A DNA stretch of 64,000 bases from Niallia nealsonii (GTDB taxonomy: Bacteria; Bacillota; Bacilli; Bacillales; Cytobacillaceae): contig NZ_PISE01000017.1 in NCBI RefSeq assembly GCF_002835805.1, positions 52,710 to 116,709 on the forward strand, written 5' to 3'. The notes below the pieces were generated by a model. The model saw only the letters and a list, made by a program, of their open reading frames with translations, searched no databases and was not told where the DNA came from. Within the stretch, counting starts at the first letter, position 1, and every line of letters begins with the position of its first letter. Of the stretch, positions 33,660-41,887 are shown one piece after another. Position numbers and translations under genes: made by a program.

Positions 33660-34367
33660 CTAACATCTTACATGTTTGCGTTTGAAACCAAGCTGCCCTC
33701 TATCTATAGCTTTTTGAATAGTTTCAGAAGCAAGCAGAATGCTACTTTTTTTCTTGCCCTGTTTGATTTCGACTGATCCTACAGTCTTAGCGGTTTCAAC
33801 TGCCTTATCATGTAGCGGCAAATAGGAAATCCCGACAGTGTAAATAAAAGTATTCATAGCGGATTTCGTTCGATCAGGAGAAGAGTGAATTGTATTTTTT
33901 ACCTGATCAAGCATCCTGGTAATCTTGCTGGCGCTAAATTCAGCATCCGAACGATTACCCAAAAGCCAGCAGTAACAGCTCCAACCTGCCGACATTTGCA
34001 ATTCTTCACCGCTTGCAATCCATTTATCGGCAACCACTTGTGCAAATTCAGTTTCTGCTAAAGTTACTGCAACTACATAATCGGACAGCATATAAAAATA
34101 AGCAGCATTTATCCAACGCTCAAAATCTACCTCAGTCATTGTCATTGGGTCTGCAATGATGCCGGCAAAGTACATGGCATCGTAATTTCCGGTGGTGTAA
34201 AGCTGCTCGGCTAATGGCTGATTTTTTTTAATTTTCTTTGCGAGCGGCTTCATGGCGCCTGTAGCCACACCAAAAAGCGGTTCGTGTGCACCATTCCTTA
34301 TGTAAGCCTTTTTACTTCGTTCTTTGCCGAGCAATTCTAGTTCCTGCATAACCATTTCGAAATCCAT
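33660..34367 (-). CDS. DNA alkylation repair protein (AlkD-like HEAT repeat)
   Basis: A 235-residue helical protein of the AlkC/AlkD DNA-glycosylase superfamily. Landmarks are the helical pairs FGVATGAMKPLAKKIKKNQPLAEQLYTTGNYDAMYFAGIIADP and MLSDYVVAVTLAETEFAQVVADKWIASG. AlkD relatives remove positively charged alkylated bases using a concave HEAT surface with Trp and Asp. Exact catalytic residues are not certain from this reading. GGAAGTG precedes ATG 34367. It lies about 100 nt downstream of a VOC gene on the same strand that has an SOS-box-like sequence, so damage-inducible co-expression is plausible. Confidence 0.8.
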   Translation of the reverse strand: MDFEMVMQELELLGKERSKKAYIRNGAHEPLFGVATGAMKPLAKKIKKNQPLAEQLYTTGNYDAMYFAGIIADPMTMTEVDFERWINAAYFYMLSDYVVAVTLAETEFAQVVADKWIASGEELQMSAGWSCYCWLLGNRSDAEFSASKITRMLDQVKNTIHSSPDRTKSAMNTFIYTVGISYLPLHDKAVETAKTVGSVEIKQGKKKSSILLASETIQKAIDRGQLGFKRKHVRC

Positions 34368-34473
34368 CGTTTTTCACTTCCTTTTTTTATAATCATACCC
34401 AATTCATTGTAGCCATCGAGCTTCTATTCTTGATCAAGTATGCTGAAGTTGCAGGAAAAGGTTTTTCCAGCAA

Positions 34474-34905
34474 TTAATTAAAGTTTTCTGCGATGGTGGA
34501 GATTTGCCAGGTTATGCCGAATTTATCTTTTATTTGACCATATGATGGACTCCATGGAGTTTCTTGAAGTGGCATGATGACTTCGCCTCCGTTTTGCAGT
34601 TTTTCAAATACTTCTTTTGATTTTTCTGCATCATTTAAGGTAATCGCTACGTCCACTTGTGATCCAGTTTGATACGGTTGACCTGGGAATGTGTCAGATA
34701 GCATAAGGAATGTATTTCCAATTTTTAATTGTGCATGCACTATACGGTCTTTTGCTTCAGAAGGAAGGGTGAATTCTGGGTTTTCAGGCAATTCCCCATA
34801 CGTTTGTACTCCTAGAACGTCTGCTTCCAGTGTATTTTCATAAAATCTTACAGCTTCTTTTCCATTACCATTCATTCTTAAATAAGCATGAACTCCTAAA
34901 ATCAT
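34474..34905 (-). CDS. VOC family protein (PhnB-like)
   Basis: A 143-residue vicinal-oxygen-chelate protein of the PhnB/YjdN group. It has HAYLRMNGNGKEAVRFYENTL, VHAQLKIGNTFLMLSDTFPG and MPLQETPWSPSYGQIKDKFGITW, the latter two typical of this subgroup. Such proteins are dimeric beta-alpha-beta folds; activity is rarely known. ATG 34905 follows GAGGTG; the longer upstream frame has no site. An SOS-box-like sequence lies about 50 bp upstream. It may share a transcript with the downstream alkylation repair gene. Confidence 0.82.
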   Translation of the reverse strand: MILGVHAYLRMNGNGKEAVRFYENTLEADVLGVQTYGELPENPEFTLPSEAKDRIVHAQLKIGNTFLMLSDTFPGQPYQTGSQVDVAITLNDAEKSKEVFEKLQNGGEVIMPLQETPWSPSYGQIKDKFGITWQISTIAENFN

Positions 34906-34953
34906 CCATATACACCTCTTCTTTTTTATTTTTATCATGTACTTTTTATATAC

Positions 34954-34967
34954 AGAACGTATATTCG
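34954..34967. promoter_or_regulatory. SOS (LexA) box-like sequence
   Basis: On the minus strand it reads CGAATATACGTTCT, matching the Bacillus LexA site CGAAC-N4-GTTCG except at position 5 and the last base. It lies 49 bp upstream of the VOC start codon. Confidence 0.5.
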
Positions 34968-35336
34968 TAATATTATCACATATTTTATGGATATGGAATT
35001 ACCATATTAAAAAAATTTGTCCAATTATTCACGTCATATAGCCTGAAAATGTTCCTCCACAATCTGGCCAGTTTGTTCAGCAAGCATGGTGTAATAAAAT
35101 CTATATAAATAGGGATGCCGATACAGTTTTTTTTTGAAAAATATTGTATAAATATACTGAGGGAAAATACGGTGATCCAATACCGGAAGCGAAAAGGGGA
35201 AGAAACGGGCTAAAGCAGTTTAGGGAGAAAATAGGAAAGGCTGTAATTCTATAAATATTTTATGGATAAAATGAAAGGAAATCCAATATCGAAGGGATTT
35301 CCTTTTCTATTCTTAATAAACCCATTTGTAAAAATA
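34968..35336. other. Spacer with short gene tail
   Basis: No complete gene. A minus-strand fragment YRFYYTMLAEQTGQIVEEHF, then QAI and a stop (about 35040-35108), looks like the end of a lost protein. The rest is featureless. Confidence 0.35.
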
Positions 35337-35840
35337 TTAAAGCGGTGGATTTTCTGCACCTAAATGAATCCAATCTTCTTTTGGTGCTCCATAAACTCCA
35401 AAAGGTTTAATTCCAGCTTGACGCATAAGAACTGTAGCTTGTCCACGATGATGAACAATATGTTTAATCAGTCCCATTAAAATTTGAGCATTTGTTTCTT
35501 CTCTTCCAAATGCAATTTGCACTTCCTTCAAAGATTCGTCTGTCCATTGCTGTTCAATGGCTTTGGCAATATAAGAACTGATATATTTAAAGGTCTCAGC
35601 AATTTCTTTCGCTGAGGTTGGGACATCTGCTGAATTTTTTGCTTGATTTACCTTTAGCCCAAAATGAGCTAGATATTCTGGAATATTGGTCGTAAAATGC
35701 CAGACAATTCTTCCTAAGGTACGTCCTTCTGGGTAAACTTTTTGTTTTAATGAATCATCAGTCAAATCTTCCAAAAGTTGTTGAGTCAGCCTTGCTTCCC
35801 AATTCCATTCCCTAATAAAGTCTGCAATTGTTACATACAT
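35337..35840 (-). CDS. DinB family protein
   Basis: A 167-residue four-helix-bundle protein of the DinB/YfiT superfamily. Likely metal ligands are His66 in GRIVWHFTTNIPEYLAHFG, plus His residues in LIKHIVHHRGQATVLMRQAG near 125-131. Members bind Ni or Zn; several are thiol transferases and some are damage-inducible. GGAGGTAGGGG precedes ATG 35840; the longer upstream frame is rejected. An SOS-box-like sequence (CGAACAAACGTTT) lies about 60 bp upstream, matching the original DinB label. The substrate is unknown. Confidence 0.82.
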   Translation of the reverse strand: MYVTIADFIREWNWEARLTQQLLEDLTDDSLKQKVYPEGRTLGRIVWHFTTNIPEYLAHFGLKVNQAKNSADVPTSAKEIAETFKYISSYIAKAIEQQWTDESLKEVQIAFGREETNAQILMGLIKHIVHHRGQATVLMRQAGIKPFGVYGAPKEDWIHLGAENPPL

Positions 35841-35900
35841 AGCCCCTACCTCCATAATCAATAACTCGATTGGTATTTTTATTTCAGAAACCATATTATA

Positions 35901-35914
35901 AAACGTTTGTTCGT
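35901..35914. promoter_or_regulatory. SOS (LexA) box-like sequence
   Basis: Minus strand TACGAACAAACGTTT fits CGAAC-N4-GTTYG with a mismatch only in the last two bases. It lies upstream of the DinB family gene. Confidence 0.58.
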
Positions 35915-36284
35915 ATATTTCAAACTTTATTCGTGACTAGGTAAGCGATAAGACTTCTAAGTGAAGACACTAGGGGAATGGCGTGCAAACTATAAGGTGG
36001 TTAAGTGGTTGATGGGCAATGCTTAAGCAGAGGAACTAGAAATAGATTGGAAAAGGTAGGGATTTATTGTTTCATTTTTTCTAAAGCTAAAAACCGACCG
36101 TATCAATAGATGAACTATCTTTCGGTCGGTTCTTCATAGAAGGATGCCCAATTACTTAAAGAAATAAGCCATTGCCATTTGCTTTATTGGTCATTGGTAA
36201 AGGATAACAGGGTAATGGATCATGGATAATCGGTTTGTTCCATCGCCATTAAAACCATGTGAGATACACACCAAATGATCCTTC
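35915..36284. other. Spacer with inverted repeat
   Basis: No gene seen. AACCGACCG (36092-36100) pairs with CGGTCGGTT (36123-36131) around a 22-nt loop, without a clear T run on either side. Confidence 0.45.
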
Positions 36285-36321
36285 TAAGCCTTGAATAGGA
36301 GTCTCACCTATTCAAGGCTTA
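36285..36321. terminator. Perfect 15-bp hairpin at end of DIP1984-like gene
   Basis: TAAGCCTTGAATAGG pairs perfectly with CCTATTCAAGGCTTA around AGTCTCA. The stop codon of the minus-strand gene lies in one arm. The following T run is weak. Confidence 0.7.
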
Positions 36322-36831
36322 AAAATATTTATCTGCTTCAAAATCTAATTCGATTTGATAGTTTTTGCTGTTGATTAAATTGGACAGCCGATTTGCTTGT
36401 CTTTCACATTCCATGCTTTTTACGCGATATTCCTCTGGATCAAAGGTAGCAATCTTCATCAACTGAATAGATTCATAGGAATAGAGATATTCCTCTTGCT
36501 CAGCTGCGGCAAATTCTTTATATTTCCTTGCTTTTGCTCTTAATTGTGTCGCGAGTTCAATAGCCTCGACAATCGGAAGCTCTTTATTTTCAAACATAAT
36601 AGTATAATCAATATTCGCTCGGTACATAAGCGTATCTAACAGACGATAATCTGTACGAACTGCCTCTATATCCTTTTCCACATCTTGCACGGTCCGTTTT
36701 TGTGTAGGCATTTTTTTGCCTGCCTCAACTTGCACAAATGCTACTCGATCCATTTCTTCTTCTAGCTCATGAATTCTTTTTGCTAAGACACTTTTTAGTT
36801 TAACCGCTTCTGCTTGAGTAATTTTATTCAT
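36319..36831 (-). CDS. DIP1984 family protein
   Basis: A 170-residue, largely helical, charged protein of the DIP1984 (septicolysin-like) family. It has KITQAEAVKLKSVLAKRIHELEEEMDRVAFV, ADIDYT-like RANIDYTIMFENKELPIVEAIELATQLRAKAR and a long C-terminal helix. GGAGG lies 7 nt before ATG 36831 (MNKITQ); the earlier ATG is inside that site. The molecular role of the family is not established. It is a single gene ending in a perfect hairpin. Confidence 0.8.
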   Translation of the reverse strand: MNKITQAEAVKLKSVLAKRIHELEEEMDRVAFVQVEAGKKMPTQKRTVQDVEKDIEAVRTDYRLLDTLMYRANIDYTIMFENKELPIVEAIELATQLRAKARKYKEFAAAEQEEYLYSYESIQLMKIATFDPEEYRVKSMECERQANRLSNLINSKNYQIELDFEADKYF

Positions 36832-37347
36832 ACAGACCTCCATTTTAAATGTTGGTACAACTGCTTATAATTGGAAGTATTATTATCATGCTTTTCTATT
36901 TTACTATCAAAAATGAAAAGATTTCAAATAATAATCTCTGAAAATAGTGAAAAATTAAGAAGATGATGCGTTATGTATTTTGCAGCTAGACATAAATTGG
37001 CAGTAGACTCGTTTTAGTAAGGAGGGGAGGAGAGCCTATTGCTGCCTCTTTTTATATTCTAAAATGCTTAGATATTTTCTATCATGCAGCTTAAAGAAAA
37101 ATAAATGAACTTCAGAAGACAAAAATATAGTTTTGTTAAAATAAACGAATTGGCTACCGAAGGATATTTTGATGGCGCAGCAGGAAAGAGGATGCTTTAT
37201 ATATAACAATAAACATTATAGTAATATGTATGGATACTATTGTGTGAGTTGATAGAAAATTGAAAAAACAAGAACTGGAATACCTGTATTTTAACTAATT
37301 CATGCTAAACTTATAACATATACACTTTATTATGGAGGGGCAGAACT
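36832..37347. other. Spacer without recognised gene
   Basis: 516 bp of A/T-rich DNA containing divergent promoter regions for the DIP1984-like gene and the acetyltransferase. No frame is supported. Confidence 0.4.
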
Positions 37348-37872
37348 ATGTTTCCGATTATCGTATCAGAGCGTCTTGTTTTAAGAGAACTGACAGAAAA
37401 AGATGCAGCAGCAGTTTTGCGATGTTTTTCTAATGAAAAAGTATTGCAGTATTATGGGCAGCAACCATTAAGGAATATAGAGCAGGTAAAAGGCATTATT
37501 CAAAATTTTCATGATAGTCTTAAAGAGAAACAGGGGATAAAATGGGGGATTCAGCGAAAAGAGGATGACAGCATGATCGGGACGATCGGGTTTCAAAATT
37601 GGTCTGTTGAGCATAAAAAAGCAGAATTAAGCTATGCCCTTTTGCCAGAATATTGGGGATATGGCTATGCAGCAGAAACAGTTTCCGAAATCGTTCGTTT
37701 CGGATTGGATAAAATGGACTTACTCCGCATTGGCGCTGTGGTATTTACAGAAAATGAAGCGTCTAATAAGCTGCTTGTAAAGCTGGGGTTTGAAAAAGAA
37801 GGGGTGCTGAGAAAGTATTTGCACCAAAATGGTGTTCCACATGATACCAATATATATTCGTTCATAAAGTGA
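37348..37872 (+). CDS. GNAT N-acetyltransferase (RimJ/RimL type)
   Basis: A 174-residue acetyltransferase. It opens SERLVLRELTEKDAAAVLRC and contains YALLPEYWGYGYAAETVSEIVRFG, where YWGYGYA is the acetyl-CoA pyrophosphate loop (Q/RxxGxG/A), followed by NEASNKLLVKLGFEKEGVLR. This pattern is that of the RimJ/RimL group, which modifies protein N-termini or small amines. GGAGGGG precedes ATG 37348. It is monocistronic. The substrate cannot be predicted. Confidence 0.88.
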   Translation: MFPIIVSERLVLRELTEKDAAAVLRCFSNEKVLQYYGQQPLRNIEQVKGIIQNFHDSLKEKQGIKWGIQRKEDDSMIGTIGFQNWSVEHKKAELSYALLPEYWGYGYAAETVSEIVRFGLDKMDLLRIGAVVFTENEASNKLLVKLGFEKEGVLRKYLHQNGVPHDTNIYSFIK

Positions 37873-38221
37873 AGTTTCTAAATAGTAGGGGTTAACGGGC
37901 TAGCGGCGATGATCAGTTATCTGTTTGCTGAAAGGAATGGGAAAAAATTTTTATGTACGTTTTGTAATTAATGCATAAATATTTTTTAATAATTTGCTTC
38001 TTTTAAATAAGGGTCTCTTTTTATGAAAAGACCCAATTTGAAAATTAATTATCAATAATGCAATATTTTTTCTATTGATGTTTTACTATATCTATCAAAA
38101 CTGTCTAATTATAAGTTTTATAGTTATATTGTTTCCCTTTCAAGCAATCAATATTCGTGCGTAAAATTAATAAGTTAGATTTCTTTATAAGGGACATGAC
38201 AATTAAACTAAATAATGAAAT
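37873..38221. other. Spacer with weak hairpin
   Basis: No gene. GGGTCTCTTTTT/AAAAGACCC at about 38010-38034 may act as a terminator between the convergent genes. Confidence 0.45.
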
Positions 38222-38899
38222 TTAATAATCAATCAGTTTATTATTGATATTAATAGATATCTTTTCTGCTTTGTTGCTTTTATTTTCAGTGTCTTCTTGT
38301 TTTAAAGAAAGTTTGTTTGATGAAAAATCTTCCGGAATAGCAAAACGGTTTGAATTCGGAGAACTTATCACGACTGACTCTGTAATAGATGAAAGGACAT
38401 TGGCTATTTTCTCGGAATCTAGACCGTAGGCGATTTGGAAAACTTCTGGTGGTGTTAAGCGCAGTGTATCAGAACCTTCAGCAGATTCAAATTGATCATT
38501 ATTAAAAAAGAGATGAAGATGCAACTTTTCAGATACAGGTCTAATCCAATGCCACCAAGCCATTGGAATAAAAACGACATCACCAAGTTTCGCATGGTAA
38601 TTATGCAGCTTTTTTGTATCTGGATCAACGATGGAAATCATCGCTTCTCCTGCTACAACAACATCTAATTCCCAAGAGTTCGGATGCCAATGAGGTTCTC
38701 TCATATGTCCTTTTGTTAAATGAAGGTCAACAAATGCTCCACCAATCATGGCAGGCAACTGAGTCGAGGTGACTTTATAAGCAATATTATCCGCATCTCT
38801 TTCAAAGAATACATTGTCACGCGAGTTGAAAATCAGATTAGGCGTTCCACTTGTTTGTTTGATATTGGTATTATCAGGGACATAACCTGATTTCGACAT
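38222..38899 (-). CDS. Cupin domain protein (oxalate-decarboxylase-like)
   Basis: A 225-residue single-cupin protein. Motif 1 is GHMREPHWHPNSWELDVVVAG (two His and a Glu as metal ligands) and motif 2 is GDVVFIPMAWWHWIRP (third His). This corresponds to one half of the bicupin oxalate decarboxylases; the monocupin may bind Mn or Fe. The C-terminal 50 residues are charged and low in complexity. ATG 38899 has a GGGGGG run upstream. The reaction is unknown. Confidence 0.8.
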   Translation of the reverse strand: MSKSGYVPDNTNIKQTSGTPNLIFNSRDNVFFERDADNIAYKVTSTQLPAMIGGAFVDLHLTKGHMREPHWHPNSWELDVVVAGEAMISIVDPDTKKLHNYHAKLGDVVFIPMAWWHWIRPVSEKLHLHLFFNNDQFESAEGSDTLRLTPPEVFQIAYGLDSEKIANVLSSITESVVISSPNSNRFAIPEDFSSNKLSLKQEDTENKSNKAEKISININNKLIDY

Positions 38900-39243
38900 A
38901 AAAATCCCCCCCTTTAACGAAATTACATTAGCTTTTGATTTTTATAAAAGATTACTATCATATTTTTTATATGTTTCATTAGTAAGGAATGTGAATTAAA
39001 AGTATAAAAAGGAGTGCTCACGAAAAGAAATAGATGCTTTGTATTTCATGCAGGGCTCGATAAAACGGATAGTATATTGGAATAAAAAGATGGTAGATTA
39101 TAAAATATACAGTATGACATTAAAAGAGAAAATGCTGAAGAAAAGGTATTTGGATCAAGAACTATTTTAGAATCGGCTATGCATGAAGTCGAATATATAT
39201 AAAGTACAGAAGGAAATAAGGAAAGAGCATAGGAGCAAATAAA
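38900..39243. other. Spacer without recognised gene
   Basis: A/T-rich, promoter region of the cupin gene at its left end. No supported frame. Confidence 0.4.
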
Positions 39244-39339
39244 GTGAAACTTCGATCTGTGGGGAGATTAATTGAATCACTGTTAATTGTTTTATTGCTG
39301 TTGCCTATCAATTTTTTAGATAAAACAATATATCTTTAA
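39244..39339 (+). CDS. Possible 31-residue membrane peptide
   Basis: GTG 39244 behind TAGGAG reads VKLRSVGRLIESLLIVLLLL then PINFLDKTIYL and stops. It is a basic head followed by one hydrophobic helix. It overlaps an alternative minus-strand frame, and I cannot verify that either is expressed. Confidence 0.3.
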   Translation: MKLRSVGRLIESLLIVLLLLPINFLDKTIYL

Positions 39340-39800
39340 CAGAAATGCCTTGATTAGCAATATACGAATTGCCTGCCTCCATTAACAGAAGCTCCGCTAT
39401 AATTATATATGGATTTATTATATTCACCCCCTTAGAAGTATGGGAGACGTTTACTTTCATAGTTTTTAGATGGAGTGTGAAAAAGAAAAGGAATAAGGCG
39501 TTTTTCCTTGGAACATTAACATAATGCAGCATGATATGATTTTATGAAAGAGGCTATTCAAATTATTTTGAAGAGTTGGAGTGGTCAACAACTGAAACGT
39601 TAATTCCTTTATTATTAATTTATTTCTTCCTCCATTGTTTTGTTCCTAGCATTTTTTGCAGAAAAGAACATTTAGGGATTGAAACAGTTCTGTTGGGCTA
39701 TTCATATGGCAATACACATGATGATGTCACAGCGATTGTCAAAAAAGCAGAAATAGAGCAAGTTTTTTTGCCTGCTCTATTCTTCTAACCTTTTCGGCTA
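39340..39800. other. Spacer with weak frames
   Basis: On the minus strand GGGGGTGAAT (about 39430) precedes a 39-codon frame without a normal start. On the plus strand 39660-39750 encodes HDDVTAIVKKAE, reminiscent of a PP2C phosphatase tail. Neither is supportable as a gene. Confidence 0.3.
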
Positions 39801-40333
39801 TTATTTTATCCCCATTACTACACCAGCACATACAGATCCGATAAATTCTGCAATGAAGAGGATAATCCCTTGTTTCTTAAAGTATTTTATATCTACATTT
39901 AAGCCCAAACCTGCCATTGCCATTCCAATAAGTATATAAGCGATTGTCACAATGAATTCTGCTGCTTGTTCAGGAATAATGCCAAGTGTATGAATTCCGC
40001 TCATTAGTATAAATCCAATAATAAACCATGGAATAGCTGCGAAGGAGGAGTAACTATTCTGAAAATTCATAAAATAATGGCGATGGGACTAATAAGGCAA
40101 CAGGTGTTAATTTGACAATGATGGCTATTTCTACTGCATCACTGCCACTGACAGCAGCGGCGGCGATAACATGCCCTACTTCATGCAAAGTTCCTCCTGT
40201 AAATATTCCGTATGCTGTTTTGGATAAGTTCAAAAATGAAAACAATAAGGTGTCAGCGAAAGTGAAGATGGTTCCTAATAAAGCAACAGTTGTGGCTGCA
40301 ATAGCTGTATCTTTTTTTGTTGCTTTTAATTAA
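39801..40333 (-). pseudogene. YeiH-family putative exporter, truncated and frameshifted
   Basis: The minus-strand pieces [65 protein letters not shown] and, in another frame, [21 protein letters not shown] to MGIK together form the C-terminal half of a UPF0324/YeiH membrane protein. FGIFTGxTLHEVxHVxAA is the family signature. The N-terminal half is absent, and a frameshift lies near 40060. The relic abuts an rtcB pseudogene on the other strand. Confidence 0.78.
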
Positions 40334-40476
40334 AATATATTAAGTTTAAGATGGAACAAATTTTTTTAGGAGGGGAGGAAGGGGAAAGGAAAGTGTTTCT
40401 TTTAAGCAGTCATGAAAACTCAAAAATAATCATAAAGATAGAAAATTGCTTGTTGGTTTAGAAGGAGGGAAAACAA

Positions 40477-40895
40477 ATGATTGAATTAAAAGGAATATAC
40501 AATGAAGCAAAGGTATTTACAGATACATTGGAAGAAACGGCGAGGGGGCAAATTATTGAATTATGCAATCAGCCTTTTGCAGAACATGCAAAAATTAGAA
40601 TTATGCCCGATACCCATGCCGGTGCAGGCTGTACGATTGGAACAACGATGACGATACAAAACAAGATTGTGCCCAATCCCGTTGGGGTTAACTAATTCGG
40701 CTCCAACATAAAAAAACTCGCTTAATTGCTGGGACCCCTAACGTAAAGTCGAGAGCAATCAGCAGCCAGGGGCTAAGGCGACGTAGTCGAATGGTTCAGA
40801 GACTTGTACACTATTGGCAGATTTATGTGCAGAATTATTCTTCCATTGAAATAGCAGAAATTATTAAGCCTTTATATAATTTTAAAGCAAATTAA
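40477..40895 (+). pseudogene. rtcB RNA ligase, internally deleted
   Basis: MIELKGIYNEAKVFTDTLEE, TARGQIIELCNQPFAEHAKIRIMPDTHAG and CTIGTTMTIQNKIVPNPVGV is the N-terminal 70 residues of RtcB, the 3'-phosphate/5'-OH RNA ligase. GGAGGG precedes ATG 40477. The next expected motif is the metal-binding DIGCG, but a group I intron 5' half follows instead. After about 40810 a short C-terminal piece, IEIAEIIKPLYNFKAN and stop (40893-40895), ends the protein. Some 330 central codons and the 3' half of the intron are deleted in one block. It cannot make an active enzyme. Confidence 0.85.
40690..40806 (+). ncRNA. Group I intron, 5' half (dead remnant) in rtcB
   Basis: Directly after the rtcB exon, 40681-40689 (GTTGGGGTT) pairs with the internal guide GGCTCCAAC (40699-40707), giving a nine-pair P1 that ends in U-G pairs. 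Core elements follow: P-like AATTGCTGGGACCCC (about 40724-40738), Q-like AATCAGCAGCCA (40757-40768) with TGCTG/CAGCA as P4, and R-like GGTTCAGAGACT (40793-40804). No S element or 3' splice site exists; the sequence jumps into the end of rtcB. It is a deletion-trapped intron fragment. Confidence 0.85.
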
Positions 40896-40899
40896 ATGT

Positions 40900-40947
40900 A
40901 AAACAGGTGCAAATTCTCATTTGAATGTAGTTTTGCACCTGTTTTTA
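40900..40947. terminator. Strong terminator after rtcB remnant
   Basis: AAAACAGGTGCAAA pairs with TTTTGCACCTGTTTT around a 17-nt loop. T and A runs on the two strands make it work in both directions. Confidence 0.88.
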
Positions 40948-40951
40948 CATC

Positions 40952-41377
40952 TCAATGCAGCAAATGCCGCAGCTCTTCTGCATGTTTTCTGCTGTCATTT
41001 ATCACAGATTCAACTATATATTTGCTTTCTTTGTCTCAATCCCCTTTAACTAGTTTTTCTGAATAATGAATGGCATATTTGTCAATACCTTGATTGCTTC
41101 TTGGAGCATTCGCTTTCATTGTCTGGAACCGTCATTTTTTGCATAAAACTGTGAATGAATCTAGAGAATCCTTCATCGTCAGCAGGAATTCCGCCGAGAT
41201 TTTGAATGCGTTCTGCAATTTTTTCGGCATTTTGTTTGACTTTTTTTTGGATAAGCTGAAACTAATTTTTCAGCTTATCATTTGTTGTTTTTTGAATATA
41301 GTGCTCGATTGAACGAATGCCCATAAATTCGCCCGCAACGATGTATTTAATTATTCAATGACAATATTGCTTTTCAT
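40952..41377 (-). pseudogene. Ferritin-like DUF2383 protein, decayed
   Basis: Minus-strand pieces VAGEFMGIRSIEHYIQKTTN, DKLKN, stop, FQLIQKKVKQNAEKIAERIQNLGGIPADDEG and, in another frame, GIDKYAIHYSEKLVKGD, stop, DKESKYIVESVINDSRKHAEELRHLLH reconstruct a ferritin-like DUF2383-type four-helix protein. ATG 41377 has an AGGAG site upstream. It carries at least three in-frame stops and two frameshifts. The gene is dead but nearly full length. Confidence 0.75.
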
Positions 41378-41807
41378 AAAAGGTCAACTCCTTTTTTAGT
41401 ATGCTGTCTCTAATATGGAAATATTTCTTTCTTTTCATAAAAAGAGGCTAGTTTCACTCTTGACAGCTGCCATTAAAAACCAATACACTAAAAGTGTAAA
41501 AAATATGCCCTTTTAAAGGAGATTGTTTTATGAGTGTGTTTGTTCTTAACTAAACCGTTAATTATATACGGCCTTAAAGTGTAAAAAATCGGGAATTGGC
41601 TCGTTTCTTTGTTTTGCACTTTTTTAAGGGATGTTAAGAACACGATTCATAGCAAAGTAATATGGTAGCTCGCTATGGCTTGTTTGTCATAGTTTTTTTG
41701 TGTTTTTTAAATATGGGTTTTAGAAGGAAACAACATAGATACATTTGTATTTGTTTTTTTCTGAACTATTTTTTAGTGAACACAAAATAAGAGGGTACTT
41801 GTTTCTT
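41378..41807. other. Spacer with direct and inverted repeats
   Basis: No gene. AAAGTGTAAAAAAT occurs at 41491-41504 and 41576-41589. TGTTCTTAAC (41541-41550) is inverted at 41633-41642 (GTTAAGAACA). The arrangement suggests the scar of a small mobile element or a regulatory array. Confidence 0.5.
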
Positions 41808-41846
41808 AAGCCGTCATGAACGTTTTGTTCATGACGGCTTTTTTTT
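41808..41846. terminator. Strong terminator upstream of mutS2-like gene
   Basis: AAGCCGTCATGAAC pairs perfectly with GTTCATGACGGCTT around GTTTT, then TTTTTT. No intact gene lies upstream on the plus strand. It sits 42 bp before the mutS2-like start, so it may be an attenuator or a leftover. Confidence 0.85.
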
Positions 41847-41887
41847 CGATTTTAAAAGGATGATAACAAAAAATTGGAGGGAATAAA

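Noticed and set aside
39308..39532. Minus-strand frame of 74 codons with GGGGGTGAAT inside
   Set aside because: The good ribosome site lies mid-frame and is not followed by ATG, GTG or TTG at proper spacing. The composition is unconvincing and it overlaps another possible peptide.
39576..39788. Plus-strand frame ending HDDVTAIVKKAE, like a PP2C phosphatase tail
   Set aside because: Only about 12 residues resemble the family and the rest of the frame is unrelated. It could be a relic but is too short to support.
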